From: Yamagishiella unicocca
Taxonomy: Eukaryota > Chlorophyta > Chlorophyceae > Chlamydomonadales > Volvocaceae
Assembly (NCBI GenBank): GCA_003116995.1
Contig: BDSL01000021.1
Location: 186,001 to 250,000, forward strand
Length of the DNA: 64,000 nucleotides
Direction: 5' to 3'
Position 1 is the first letter of the stretch. Each line of letters begins with the position of its first letter. Shown here one piece after another: positions 52,701-63,853 of this stretch. The translations under genes were made by a program, and so were the position numbers. The notes beneath the pieces were generated by a model that saw only the letters and a list, made by a program, of their open reading frames with translations, was not told the DNA's origin and did no database searches.

Positions 52701-55700
52701 CTGCAGCGGCAGCGCCCGCGGCGGCAGCGCGGTTGGGTTCCGCGGGGCCTTCAAGGAAGCCGCGGCAGTCGTCGCCGCCGTTGGCGGTGGCCGTGGAGGA
52801 GGTGGAGGAGGTGGAGGAGGTGGCGAAGGCGCCCCCTCCGTCCTCGGCAAAGCGGCTGTCCCAGCCGGGGGCCAGCCCCCGGCCTCCCCCTCCTCTGAGC
52901 CCTCTACCGGGCCAGTTGGAGCCTCCTCCTTCACCGCAGAAGCAGCAGCCGCCGCCCGCGGCAGCATCGGGGCGGCCGTCTCCCCGGGGAAGCCCCGTAC
53001 CCTTCCGCCGTACGTCGTCGTCGTCGCTCTCGTCCCTCATGACCATCGGCGACCATGACGCCGCCCATGCTGCTGCCGAGCAGGCGCAGCAGCAACGCGA
53101 ACTGGTGCACGGGTCCAGCGGCGCGCTGGCAGCAGCGGAGGCGGAGGCGGACTCGGAGGCGTCCAAGCCCCTGGGGAAATGGCTCAGCGGGTCGTGCGAG
53201 CCGGGCTCAGGTGGCGCCAGCGAACGCGGCGCCGCACAGCTGCCAGTCAAGAGCGTGTCCATCGATAGGGCCCCGACCGATGATGGCGCAGCTGGTCCGT
53301 CGTCCTCGCAGGCGGCGGCGGCAGCGTCAACGGCGCAAGAACCCGCGGCGGCGCCGCCAGCAAACGCGGCGGCGGCGGCGGTGGCAGCGCGGGAAGCTGG
53401 CCGCGCTGGCAAGGTGGCGGCGGACGGTGGCGCCAGCGGCAGCGCGGCGCGTAAACTGACGGCTGGCCTCTCCCGCCTAGTCCTGCAGCTGCCGCCTTCG
53501 GAGCGGGGGACCGCAGATGAGGCGGAAGAGGGCCCCGGTCCGAAAGCACCAGACGGTGGGGCGCACGGCGGGGGCGCAGCTAGTGGGCCCGGTACCGCTG
53601 AGGACTTCGCCGGTGGTCAGGCGGCCGCTAGTGGGCCCGGTGCCTGGCCGATGGCATCGGAGGCACCTCCTGCTCCTCCGGTGGTCCTGGTGCTCGGGCC
53701 GCCACAGGAAGACCCGACGGCGCTGGCGCAGCCGCTGCAGCGGCCGGAGGGCAGTCCGGAGGTCGACCGGAGATACACTGCCTCGCCGCCGCCCGGCAGT
53801 GCCTTGGCGGGGGCCGGGGGGGCCGCTGCTGGTGCGCCTCGCACCGGAGGCCGCCGCACGACCTTCGTTGGTGTCCCAGCCAGCGTGGACAGCACCGCTG
53901 AAGACCCGTCCTGGCACGGCCGGAATGTGTACGTGCCGACGCCGCGGCGGCAGCCGGCGCAGCGGGGCGGCGGCGGCGACGACAGCGATGTCGGCAGCGA
54001 TGAAGCCGAGTTGGACGAGGAGGTCCGCCGCCGTACGGCGCAGCGCCGCGCCGCGTCAGCTCGTCCCACGTCCTCCGTCAGCCGGCGCCACGGCGGCGGC
54101 GGCGGGCGCCGGAAAACCACGCTCAACGGCCTCCTGGAAGATGAGAATCCAGACGAGCCGGACAGCGCGCTCCGAAACCTCCGCGCCGGTCTCGGTCGCA
54201 GCATGTCATCGGCGTCCCGCGCGAACGGCCGCGCGGGGCGGCAGGACGAGGGCGGCGGCGGCGGCAGCGGCAGCGGTGCCGCCGGCGGCACGGTGGCGCA
54301 GCTGTCGCGCGCGGCTGCCGTGGTGGGCAGCTCGCAGGGCGGGCGGAAGGTGGTGATGGACGTGATGGTGGTGTCGAGGCGGGCGTACCACGGGGACCGC
54401 CGCAGCAGCAGCGTCAACGACCACGGCGGCGGCAGCGACGGCAGCAACGAGAGCGACTTGGAGCAGCTGCGACATGCGCTCCACAAGGGCGACATGCCGG
54501 GGGCAGGAGCCAGGTGGGGGTGTGAGGAAAGCCCGTGTGCTAGGAGGGCGAGCAGGAAAGCCTTTGGCGCATGCCGTTGGAGATGCATGCTGGAGGGTGG
54601 GTGGGGGGGGGCGGTTGAGGGGGCGGGATTGGGAAAAGGCAAGGCCGGCGCGAGTTCGGGTATCTCTTGGAGTCGTTGGGGAGCAGGTGCTGCGGAGGGT
54701 GAGTCGTACTGCGGAGGGTGAGTCGTACCTTGACGCCTCAGGGCCCCCCCCCCCGTCTCTCTCGCCGCAGGGCCCGCCCCATGACGGGGTCACCCAACAA
54801 ATCGCGCCCGACAACCGCCAAGAGCCGCCCGACAACCGCCAGGAACCGGCCGACAACCGCCAAGAGCCGCCCGACAACCGCCAGTCCCAACCGCTCCTAT
54901 GCAGCGAACTCCAGCCCAAACAGGTCACGCCCCACGACCGCCCACCAGCGCCCAACAACCGCCCACCAGCGCCCAACGACCGCACACCAACGCCCAACGA
55001 CCGCACACCAACGCCCAACGACCGCACACCAACGCCCAACGACCGCGCACCAACGCCCAACGACCGCACACCAACGCCCAACGACCGCGCACCAACGCCC
55101 AACGACCGCCTCCCAGCGCCAGGCCGGAGAGGAGCACGGCCAGCACCACCACCAACGCCACAGCCACCACCACCAGCGCCCCACCTCCGCGGCTCGCAGC
55201 ACCCGAGGCGTCAGCCGGCCCCATTCCGCCAGATCCACGAAATCCAGGCAGCATGCCTCGGATTCTGGATCCGACGCCGACAGCCCCATGTCCGAGATCA
55301 GCGACCTGTCCGACCTGAGTGACCTGTCCGTGTCCCGGGGCAAGACCGCGCGGATCGCCCCGTCTCGTCGGCGTCACGAAACCACCCACCACGGCGCCTC
55401 CAAGCCGCTGCTAGCTCCAGGGGCGGGCGGTGATGACGACGTCGTCCCGGTCGACCTGCGCAGCCTCAGCCGCACCTCCCCCCCCACCAACAACTCCTTC
55501 ACGCGGACGTCACCCACCGTGACTCGGTGAGCACGGCCCGCCTCCACCCCACCCCACCGGGTGGGGTCGTTTGTTTCCTTTCCTCCAAACGGCCGCTGAC
55601 GGGCCACGTCCGCAGGTTTCTCGGCAGTCAAGTGCTCCAGCATGCGCCCACGACAGCCAGCTATGATACCCATGTCGTGTAACCGGTTTTCATGCCCCCA

Positions 55701-58700
55701 AACCCCCACCCCCCCCACACACACATGTGGCTTTTTAATTGCCCCCCCACCCCCCCACACACATGTCTCCTCCTCCTCCTGCCTCGGTCTGCGTTCTTCT
55801 TCGCTGCGCCACACCCACCCCACCCCATGTATCCCAGTCATGCCGCTACCGAAGCTGACACAAACACAGTCGTGTGTCGACACATCACCACCGCCATCAC
55901 CACCACCATTGCCATCATCACCGCGGCTTAACAGTAGACGAGTGCACCCCCCAAACCCCGAACCCTGACCCTGACTCTCTGAGTGCACCAACCGAGTGCA
56001 CCAACCGAGTGTATCAACCGAGTGTACCAAACGTTCCTCGCTCGTTTCTACTTTTTCCTAAGTCCCGACTTACGGGTTTCCTCTCACTCCTCCCTCCCAC
56101 CCGCCTCCCTCAGGGCCCGCTTCGCAATGGACCCCCGACCCATCTCCCCGGATGTCGTCCCACAACCACTACCAGCGACGGCGGCCGCCGCGGCCGCTGC
56201 TGGTGCCGCGGCCACTGCTGCTCGACGTCGCAGTGGCACCGGCGCCAAGGAGGCGGTGGACGACGAGGACGAGGATGACGAGGACGAGGATGACGGCAAC
56301 GATCTGACGGACCTGGACGCCGACGACAAGGCCGGCCTGGCCAAGGTCGCCGCCGGCGAGCTCTCCGAAACCGCCAAGGGGACCCGCGGCCCCACCATGG
56401 CCATGGTGCGAGAGGCGCATGCGCAGCTGCAGCGCCAGAAGGGGGTGGCGGGGCTGGAGGAGGGCGAGGAGGGCGAGGACGGGGACAACCCGCCGCTGCG
56501 GCGGCAGGACGCGGGCGCGGACAGCTACATGCTGCGCATCTTCGGCAGCGCCTACACCAAGGTGGCTGGTAATGGAGAGGAGGGAGACGGAGAGGCGCTC
56601 AAGGTGAGTGGGCGGGGGAGGGATGAAGCGGTGGGCAGGGGAGGGGACGGGGGGGGGGAAGGGGCAGAGGACCGGGCAGGGTGGCTGGCAGGCAGGTTGG
56701 TATTGGGTGGTGCGAGTGGGGGGTCTTGCCTCTGCTCCAACCGCGCTTCCCCGACCCTCACCCTCACTCGTGCGTGTGTTTTACCCTCCTCCTCCCCCTG
56801 CCCCTGCCCCTGCCCCCACCTCCCCCTCGTTCAGGTCTGGCTGCACCCCTATTCCAACATGCGCATGCGGCTGGACATGCTGTGGGTGGTTGCGGCACTG
56901 CTCATGTCGGCAATCGTGCCGCTGCAGGTGCGACATAGGGGGAGGGGGCATAAAAACCGTTGACGCGACAAGGACAGGATAGTTGACGCGACGTATGGGC
57001 GGGGCGGCGCCACGAGGTGGGGCTCGCGGGCGGGGTTCATGTAGGGGGAAGGACGCCATATGCCTGGACCACCACCACCACCACCGCCCCTGCCCCTCCC
57101 CTGCCCTCTGCTTCCCGTTGCCGCAGATCGCCTTCACCAACCCCGGCACCGCGCGGCCGTACCTGGCAGCCAGCCTGGCGTGCAGCGCCGCCTGGGCGGC
57201 ACACGTGGTCTTCAACTTCATGACCGGTGGGTGACTAACTGGGGAGGGGGCAGGCGCGTCTTTCGCACAGGAGGGGTAAACATGTGTATGGGAGTGTGCA
57301 ACGTAGATGCGAAGCGCCCTGCCTCCATCCAGAATCATCTGAATCCACCAACCACCAACCACCAACCACCAACGCACACAGGCTACGACGAGGACGGCAT
57401 GATCGTCATGGACGCCGTAAAAGTACGAAACCGTTATTTCCGTACATTTCTGCTGCTGGACATCACCGGCGCGCTGCCGTACGCGCTGATCGCGGTGTTT
57501 GTGTGCGGCTCGGTTGACGTGGGCGTGGCTGACGGCGGCGAGTCGGACCTGGGGCACTGCACGGAGCGGAACGCGCTGATGCTGCGGCTGTGGGCGCTGC
57601 TGGTGCTGGCGACACTGCCGCGGCTCTTCCACTATCTCAGCAAGTGGCAGGTGCGTTTGGGGGCGAGGGCTTCGAGGAAGACCCGTGGATGCGAGTAAAA
57701 CCGTTTAGATCAGGGGGCGAGGGGGGGTTCGAGGGAAACCCGTGGGGGCGAGGGGGGGAGGGGGAGAAGGAAGGCCCGGGTCGCCGGAGGGTAATGGACC
57801 GAGACGATGGCCGCATTAACATGGTGGGAATGCGGCGATGGAGTGGAATGGCGTCAGGCCGCCAATGCACAGAGGCCTTGCCCCTGGCCCCTCCAAGCCT
57901 CCACATTCGCTCTGCCGCCCGCAACCCCCCAGGACACCTGGGACATCGACATCCACATGATGCGGCTGGTGAAGCTGCTGGGGCTGGCCATGATCTTCAC
58001 GCACCTCTTCGCGTGCATGAGCTACTTTGTGCAGGTGGGGAGGGGAGGGGAGGCGGGGAGGGGAGGGGAGGCGGGGCGGGAGGGGAGGCGGGGCGGGAGG
58101 GGAGGCGGGGCGGGAGGGGAGGGGTGTGTGTGTATTGGTGGCACTTCGTGTGAGAGTGTGATGGCCCAGGGAGGTGCTTCGATGTTCCGTGCTTTCTCCC
58201 CTCTTCAACCTCCGCCCTGCCCCTCATTCCCCCGCGCCTCCCCCCAGATGATCGAGCAGTTCCCGCTGGACGGCTGGGTGGTGGTAGGCGGCCTGGACGG
58301 CAAGGGCTCCTGGATCACCTACAACTTCGCACTGCTGAGGGCGCTGCAGGTGAGGCGGGCGGAGAGGGGAAACCCGTGATCGGGTGCACACAGATAAATA
58401 GAAAGTCAAGGGGAAGTCGGGGAGGGGAGGGGGGAGGCGTCACAGCGACGACAAAACGAAGGTCGTGCGGGGCCCTGGACCTGCAAGCAGGGAGTGTCCC
58501 TGCCCACCCCACTCGCACAGGAGTCCCTCTTCCCCCGGCATCCGCGTCCGTACCCCCTTCCCCCGCCTCCTCCGCGTGTACCCTTCCTCCCCCCCCACCG
58601 CCTCAGCTCGTCATGGGCAGCAACGTGGACAACGTCTCCAGCAGCAGCTCTGTAGAGGTGGTGTTCACCATCTGCTCCTACATCGTCGGTGTGGTGTTCT

Positions 58701-61700
58701 ACACAATTCTGGTGCGAAGAGGGGCGGAACGACGGCGGAGAGGGGATCAAGAAGGGGGGAGAGGGAGAGGGAGGGTGGCGGCCAACGCGCCAGGACTGGA
58801 TACTTGCGACCCTGCCATCAGGTATCTAAATCCAAACCGCCATAACCAACCGCTGCTCGCCGTACAGGTCGGTATCATGTCGTCCATCGTGCTGTCGCTC
58901 AACCGCTCCGGCCAGATGTACGTCGAGAAGCTGCAGGTGCGTGCACGCCAGCCCAGCTGGGGGTGAGGGTACGGCGGAGGAGGAGGATGTAGGGGGGCAG
59001 CGGAGGATGTGAGGGCGGCGGTTCCCTCGGTCGCCTCATTCGCCTCGTTCTTCGTATCGCCCAGTTGACTCTTCCGCTGTCCGCATTGCCTGTCCCGCCG
59101 CCGCACACCCCTCTCACACCCCCTTTTCACACCCGCTCACGCCCCAGATCTGGCGCGACTACTGCCACTACCGCCGCCTCCCTGGAGAGCTGCGCCGCCG
59201 CGTGATGTCGTACATCAACACCACGCACTCCAACAAGCGAGTGCTGGACGACACCACACTGCTGCTGGTGCGGAGGGGGGCTCCAGGGGGGGGCCGGGCG
59301 GCGGCCAGCCAGGCTGCAGCAGATGAGAGATGAAGCAGTCAGGCAATAGACCCGCACGCACCGCACGTACGGCACGTGCTCCCTCTTCCCCTGTCGCAGC
59401 CGTCGCCTTCCCGCCTTCCCTATCCCACAAACAAACTCCTCCCGACTCCATATCAGCCGGAGCCCTCTCCTTTTCACCTCTCCCCCCACACACCCCCCTC
59501 ACCCCTCACCCCTCACCCCCCCAGGAGCTGTCCCCCGGCCTGCGCACCGACATCAACCTGCAGCTGTGCGCGGAGCTGGTGGCCACCGTGCCCGTGTTCC
59601 TGGAGTGCTCGCCCATCGTGGTGCGGGCCATGGTGTCCAAGCTGCAGAGGGAGACCCACGTTGCGGGCGACTTCGTGTTCAGGTGCGAGAGGATGGGAGC
59701 GGAGGGGGGTGGCGTGAAAACCGTTGACGCGAAAAACACAGGATAGTGGGCGCAGGCGGGGGGGAGCGGGGGGGGCGGAGGGGGCGGAGGTTACGCGAGG
59801 GGGTGAGGGGGTGCTACACTCCGGATGGCTGCGTGGGCAGCAAGAGGCAGGTGGTCGCGGGGGGAGGCTGCGGAGGGCGAGCTCAGTGGGACGAGGGGCC
59901 GGGGGCGGCACATCGCGGGAGGTGCTCTTCAGGCTCCCGCCGCCCCTGGAGCTCCCGGTCTGTGCAGCTGCGCCGCTGCTGCGACCTGGCAGCCTCCCTG
60001 GACTCACGTGTCGCGCAACTCTCCCCCCCCCCCAATTCTCCCCTCCCCTCCCCTCTCCGCGCACGTCCCGATGTCTGAAGGCTATGCACCAACTACATTT
60101 CCCCAGTCGCGTTACCGGTTCTTCTATTGTAACTCCCCTTCCCTCCCCTCCGCTCCCCCCTCCGCGGCTGCTGCTGTGCTGCAGGGTTGGCGACATAGCC
60201 GACGCCGTGTACTTCATCCTCAAGGGCACGGTGTCCATCTCCGACGAGACGGGCTCGCTGCTGACCCGGCTGGCTCAGGGCTCACACTTCGGGGAGTTCG
60301 GCATCCTGGCCTACCTGGACGGCCAGCTGGGTGAGGGGGGGCTGCGGTGGCGGCCGGAGGGCAGCTGGAGGGGGATAACTCGTCCCTCCGACGTCCGTCC
60401 CCACAACCCCCACAACCCGCTGCGCTCATCGCAGGGCCTTTGCCTTCCTCCGTGCACCCTCTTGTGCGCCGTACGGTGCTGCCCGCCCCACCACCCGCCC
60501 CACACCACACCACACCATACCGCCTCACGCCCCCACCCCAACCCACCGCCTCACCACCGCCACCATCTCTCCCCTCCCCTCCCCAAAAGGCGTGCGCACC
60601 GCCGCCGCCCGCGCGGACGATTGCGTTGAGCTGTACAAGCTGCACTGCGAGGACTTCGCGGCGCTGGCCGACTACTACCCGGAGCTGGTGGACTTCTTCA
60701 GAGACGTGGCGGTGGTGGGTCGGGCAGAGGGGCGGGGGGGGGGGCAGACCCTGGACAGCGGGCAGGGGGGAGAGCGAGAGCAAATACACGGGCGGTGAAT
60801 GGCAGCAAGTACACGATTGATGACGGATCCCGGCACCGCCCTGCAGGTCCGGTCCGCCTACAACGCAACGCTGCGAGCCAACCGGGAGATGAGCGAGTGG
60901 TCGGGCTCGGGCTCGGGCGAGTACGACGAAGAGTACGACGGCGAGGACGGCGATGACGACGACGACCAGGACGGCGACTCGCGCGGCGAGGGCAGCCACG
61001 AGGGCTACCTTAGCAGCGGCGACGACGAGGAGTATGAGGACCTGCTGCGGGGGGACATCGGCGGCGGAAGCGATCCGGTGTCGGCCATCACGGGTGTGGC
61101 GGGAGGAGACGTCGCGGCGGCGGGAGGTATCCTGAGGGCGCGCCTGGCAGCAGGCAGCGGCGGCGGCGGCGGCGGCGGCGGCGCCGCCGCCGCCGCCAGC
61201 CGCCACCGACTAGGGGATGGAAAGGCTGTGGACGGTACGGTGATGGTGCTGCTGCCGCCGGGAACGGTGCCTGAGGAGGGGAGGAAGGAGGGCGAGGGGG
61301 AGGAGGCGAGGGGGCAGCCCAACGGCGGCGGCAGCCTGTTCAGGAAGGCGGTGTTCAAGGCGCAGACGGCCAGCGACGGCGGCGACGGCGCCCAGGTGGC
61401 CGCGTCGCCCGTGCGCGGCGAGGCTGCCGACGTCGTGGCATCGTCTGCTGGCAGCTTCGGCGGCGTCAGCAGCGCGGCGGGCAGTACCCGCCGCTCCGTC
61501 AAGTTTGCGATCGGCGGCGGCGGCGACAAGGCCGCCCAGCAGCCCGCTAGCGGCACCACCACCAGCAGCGGCGACGGCGTCGTCGACGCCAGCGGTGGTA
61601 GCGGCGGCAGCGGCGGCGGCGGCGGCGGCGCGGCGTCTGCCGCCTCCCTCCCCATCCCGCAGCCCACACCGCCACATGGCCCTGATGCTGCCGCTCCCAC

Positions 61701-63853
61701 GGCCGACTCATCGGCGCCGACTTCCACCGGCTCTGCCACCGCCGCCGCCGCCTATACCGGCCACCCCCACGCCCACGCCCATACCCACACGCACCCCGGC
61801 CACTCCGGCCGTGCACCGGCGGCCCTCGTCCTCCCGGACTCTCCCAAGAGCCCCTCAGAGGGCGCCCAGGCCACCTCCGCCAATACAAATACCTCCACCA
61901 ACACCAACACAAACACAAACGCCCCCGGGCCGTTCTCCATGCTGTCGGCCGCCAACATGTTCCTCACGGCGATGCATGGCGGCGCCGGTGGCGGCGGCGG
62001 CGCCGCCGGCGGTACGAGCACCCGTAGCCTGCGCAACCGTGTCGTGCCGCAGGAGAGCATCGCGGCGCACGCGTCGGTCCTGGACCCGAGCGCCTTCGAG
62101 GCCGAGGAGGCGTCGGAGGGGGGCGAGCGCGCCACCTCGCCTTCCGGCCGCGCCACCCCCGCGTCAACAGCCTGGGGCGGCGCCCTCACCCTCACGCGCA
62201 GCAAGCTGCGCCTCAACTCCTCCACCAACCTCCTGGCAGCCGCGGCGGGCGGGACCCCCACCGGCGCGCCGCCAGCACCGGGTCGCGGCGCCTCGCGTCT
62301 GCGGAACATCAGCATCATGGCGCGCGGCGACGGGCCCAAGGATTTTGGAGACGTGGTGGACGGCTCCGGCGTCGTCGTCAGCGGGGAGTCGGCGTCGGCG
62401 GAGCATGACGCCGCCGCCGCCGCCAGCGCGGAGCTGGCGTCGTCGGTGCCCATGCTGGCGCGCATGCGCAAGGTGACGGATGTGCTGTCCTTCCTCAATG
62501 CGGTCAGCAAGGCAGGAGGTGGAGGAGGAGGAGGGGGAGGGGGAGGGGGAGGGGGTGCGCATGGGGCCAAGAGCCGCCCGGGCAGTGCACTGGGGCCGCC
62601 CGTCCTCACCCGTAACGGCAGCACGTTGGGACACGGCGGCGGCCACGCCCACTCCCACGGGCCGCGGGGCAGTCAGAACCAGGAGCCTCCGTCACCGTTC
62701 GACGACGAGCCCTCGCAGCACGGCCGCGCGCACGGCCACGGCCACGGCCATCTGACCTCCAGTCACCGGGCCACCAGCGGGGACCTGAGGTCCAGCGCCG
62801 CAGCCGCAGCCGTGGCGGCGTCGGGGCCGGCGCCGTCCCGCAGCGTCAGCAACGGCGCGACGACGCTGTGGCAGAAGCTGGTCCACAGCAGGTCGTCGAA
62901 GGACAGGGAGCCGGAAGCCACCATCGGGGAGGACACTAGCGTCCGCGGGGGTCTCGCTGCATTCGGTAGCGTCAGCGGCCGCATGGAGCCGGGGGGGCCG
63001 CAGCTGCTGCGGCGCAAGTCGGTGACGATGGGCGCCACACGCAGCAACGCGTCGTTCTTCGCGCCGGGGGCCAGCGTCAGGTGAGGGGTGGGGAGGGGGA
63101 GGAGGGGAAGGCGGGGGGCAAGGGGAAGGAGGGGGGGAGGAGGAGGGGGAGGAGGAGGAGGAGGGGGAGGAGGAGGCAAGGGGGAGGAGGGGACGGTAGC
63201 TGGGAGGAGGCGGGCTGGAACTGCCACATTGGGTATCGCGCGGGGGCTGGCTCAGTGGCGACGGCGGGGGCTTGAAGCGGGAGAGCCGCACAGCCCTCGC
63301 CTGGGTGCGCTAGGTGCGCTGCAGTACGTCGACGGCTCACCCGTTTTATCCTTCTTGACGCCCTACCCGTCCGGGCCACTGCTGCACACACGAACCCAAA
63401 CCCCTGCCGACCCCCGCACCCGCCCCGGCTCCCCTCCCGACCACCACCACCGCCACCACCCCCAGGCCCTCGGCGCAGCTGATGAACGATCTGGAGTCCG
63501 GCGCCACCGGCCACCCCGGCAGTTCTACCGGGCAGATGTCCATGGCTGCGATGCGCCTCGCCTCCATCTCCGCCGGTGCCGGCCGCCTCGCTTCCATTTC
63601 CGCGGGGGCGGGCGGCATGCGGGGTATGGCAGGTGGGCCTGGCGGCGGGCCCGGCGCCGCGTCTATGGGCGAGGGCCCAGGCGGCGCCGGGCCCGGCGGA
63701 GGCGGCATGGCTAGCTACCACCACCACCACCACATGCATCCGCGATCAAGCGGAGGGGGGGGCAACAGCACACGCGATCTGCTGGCAGGAGGGGCCGTGT
63801 ACCATGGGCAGCACCCGCTGGGCCCGGGGGTAGTCAATATGGGGTTCGGGTAA
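49793..63853 (+). CDS. Giant cyclic-nucleotide-gated-type ion channel, 18 exons, about 3,092 aa
   Basis: Exons: 49793-50458, 50977-51227, 51409-54513, 54771-55526, 56114-56603, 56835-56927, 57127-57226, 57382-57650, 57933-58034, 58248-58349, 58607-58711, 58868-58936, 59148-59267, 59525-59682, 60185-60330, 60590-60714, 60847-63080, 63466-63853. Every junction agrees in phase, and an in-frame TGA lies eight codons before the ATG. Residues 1-1756 are low-complexity and include an RPTTA heptad array and an acidic patch. Six membrane segments and a pore loop (about 1757-2036) follow the CNG/HCN/EAG layout, with GYDEDGMIVMDAVKVRNRYF after S2. A C-linker (IWRDYCHYRRLPGELRRRV) leads to a cyclic-nucleotide-binding domain (about 2085-2219). 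The 870-residue tail is acidic, then Gly/Ser/Ala-rich. The pore lacks GYG. It is a plasma- or flagellar-membrane channel by inference; the ion is unknown. Confidence 0.9.
54802..55116 (+). repeat. Coding minisatellite of 21-bp units (RPTTA heptads)
   Basis: Within exon 4 of the channel gene, four units of the type SRPTTAK (from about 54802) are followed, after a short gap, by nine units of RPTTAHQ (54928-55116, last one RPTTASQ). The second block has 21-base units differing mostly at third positions. The frame is kept throughout. Confidence 0.92.
55625..55705 (+). repeat. Short intronic repeat copy in channel intron 4
   Basis: CAGCCAGCTATGATACCCAT, GTCGTGTAACCGGTTTTCAT and GCCCCC match the family order. 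It is followed by C- and CA-rich sequence. Confidence 0.65.
56938..56995 (-). repeat. Short intronic repeat copy in channel intron 6, reverse orientation
   Basis: Plus-strand GGCATAAAAACCGTTGACGC followed by GACAAGGACAGGATAG is the reverse complement of the family core. Confidence 0.65.
57673..57715 (+). repeat. Second intronic repeat type, channel intron 8
   Basis: GAGGAAGACCCGTGGATGCG followed by AGTAAAACCGTTTAG nearly matches 4077-4120 in a methyltransferase intron (GACCCGTGGATGCGAG, AACCGTTTAGGACAG). Its AAACCGTTTA part may link it to the other short family. Confidence 0.6.
59706..59750 (-). repeat. Short intronic repeat copy in channel intron 14, reverse orientation
   Basis: GGCGTGAAAACCGTTGACGC followed by GAAAAACACAGGATAG on the plus strand is the reverse complement of the family core. 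Confidence 0.65.
60067..60135 (+). repeat. Short intronic repeat copy in channel intron 14, forward orientation
   Basis: CGATGTCTGAAGGCTATGCA, CCAACTACATTTCCCCAGTC and GCGTTACCGGTTCTTC follow the family order. With the copy at 59706 it makes an inverted pair inside one 502-base intron. Confidence 0.7.

Larger units (their letters stand above)
56835..58936 (+). other. Channel membrane core: S1-S6 and pore, exons 6-12
   Basis: S1 is in exon 6 (LDMLWVVAALLMSAIVPL), S2 in exon 7, and S3 and S4 in exon 8. S5 is in exon 9 (KLLGLAMIFTHLFACMSYF), and pore helix to S6 spans exons 10-12. S4 (LMLRLWALLVLATLPRLF) has only two or three basic residues and lacks the every-third-residue Arg pattern of strong voltage sensors. 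The pore segment runs WITYNFALLRALQ, then LVMGSNVDNVSSSSSVE, where potassium channels carry T(I/V)GYGD. Intron borders fall between most helices. Confidence 0.85.
59525..60714 (+). other. Channel cyclic-nucleotide-binding domain, exons 14-16
   Basis: Exon 14 starts with the end of the C-linker and the first part of the domain (VPVFLECSPIVVRAMVSKLQ). Exon 15 holds VYFILKGTVSI and the phosphate-binding cassette start HFGEFGIL. Exon 16 completes it with GVRTAAARADDCVELYKL. The Gly-Glu pair and the Arg that contact the cyclic phosphate in this family are both present, so the pocket should bind cAMP or cGMP. Which nucleotide is preferred cannot be told. Confidence 0.85.

Noticed and set aside
51426..52967. 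Minus-strand frame of about 510 codons opposite the channel gene
   Set aside because: It is the antisense shadow of GC-rich exon 3, with Arg/Pro/Ala-rich composition and no domain. Similar shadows oppose genes A, B, C and D.
54928..55116. Regular 21-bp repeats that could suggest a CRISPR array
   Set aside because: The units abut without spacers and stay in frame within a eukaryotic exon, so this is a coding minisatellite.
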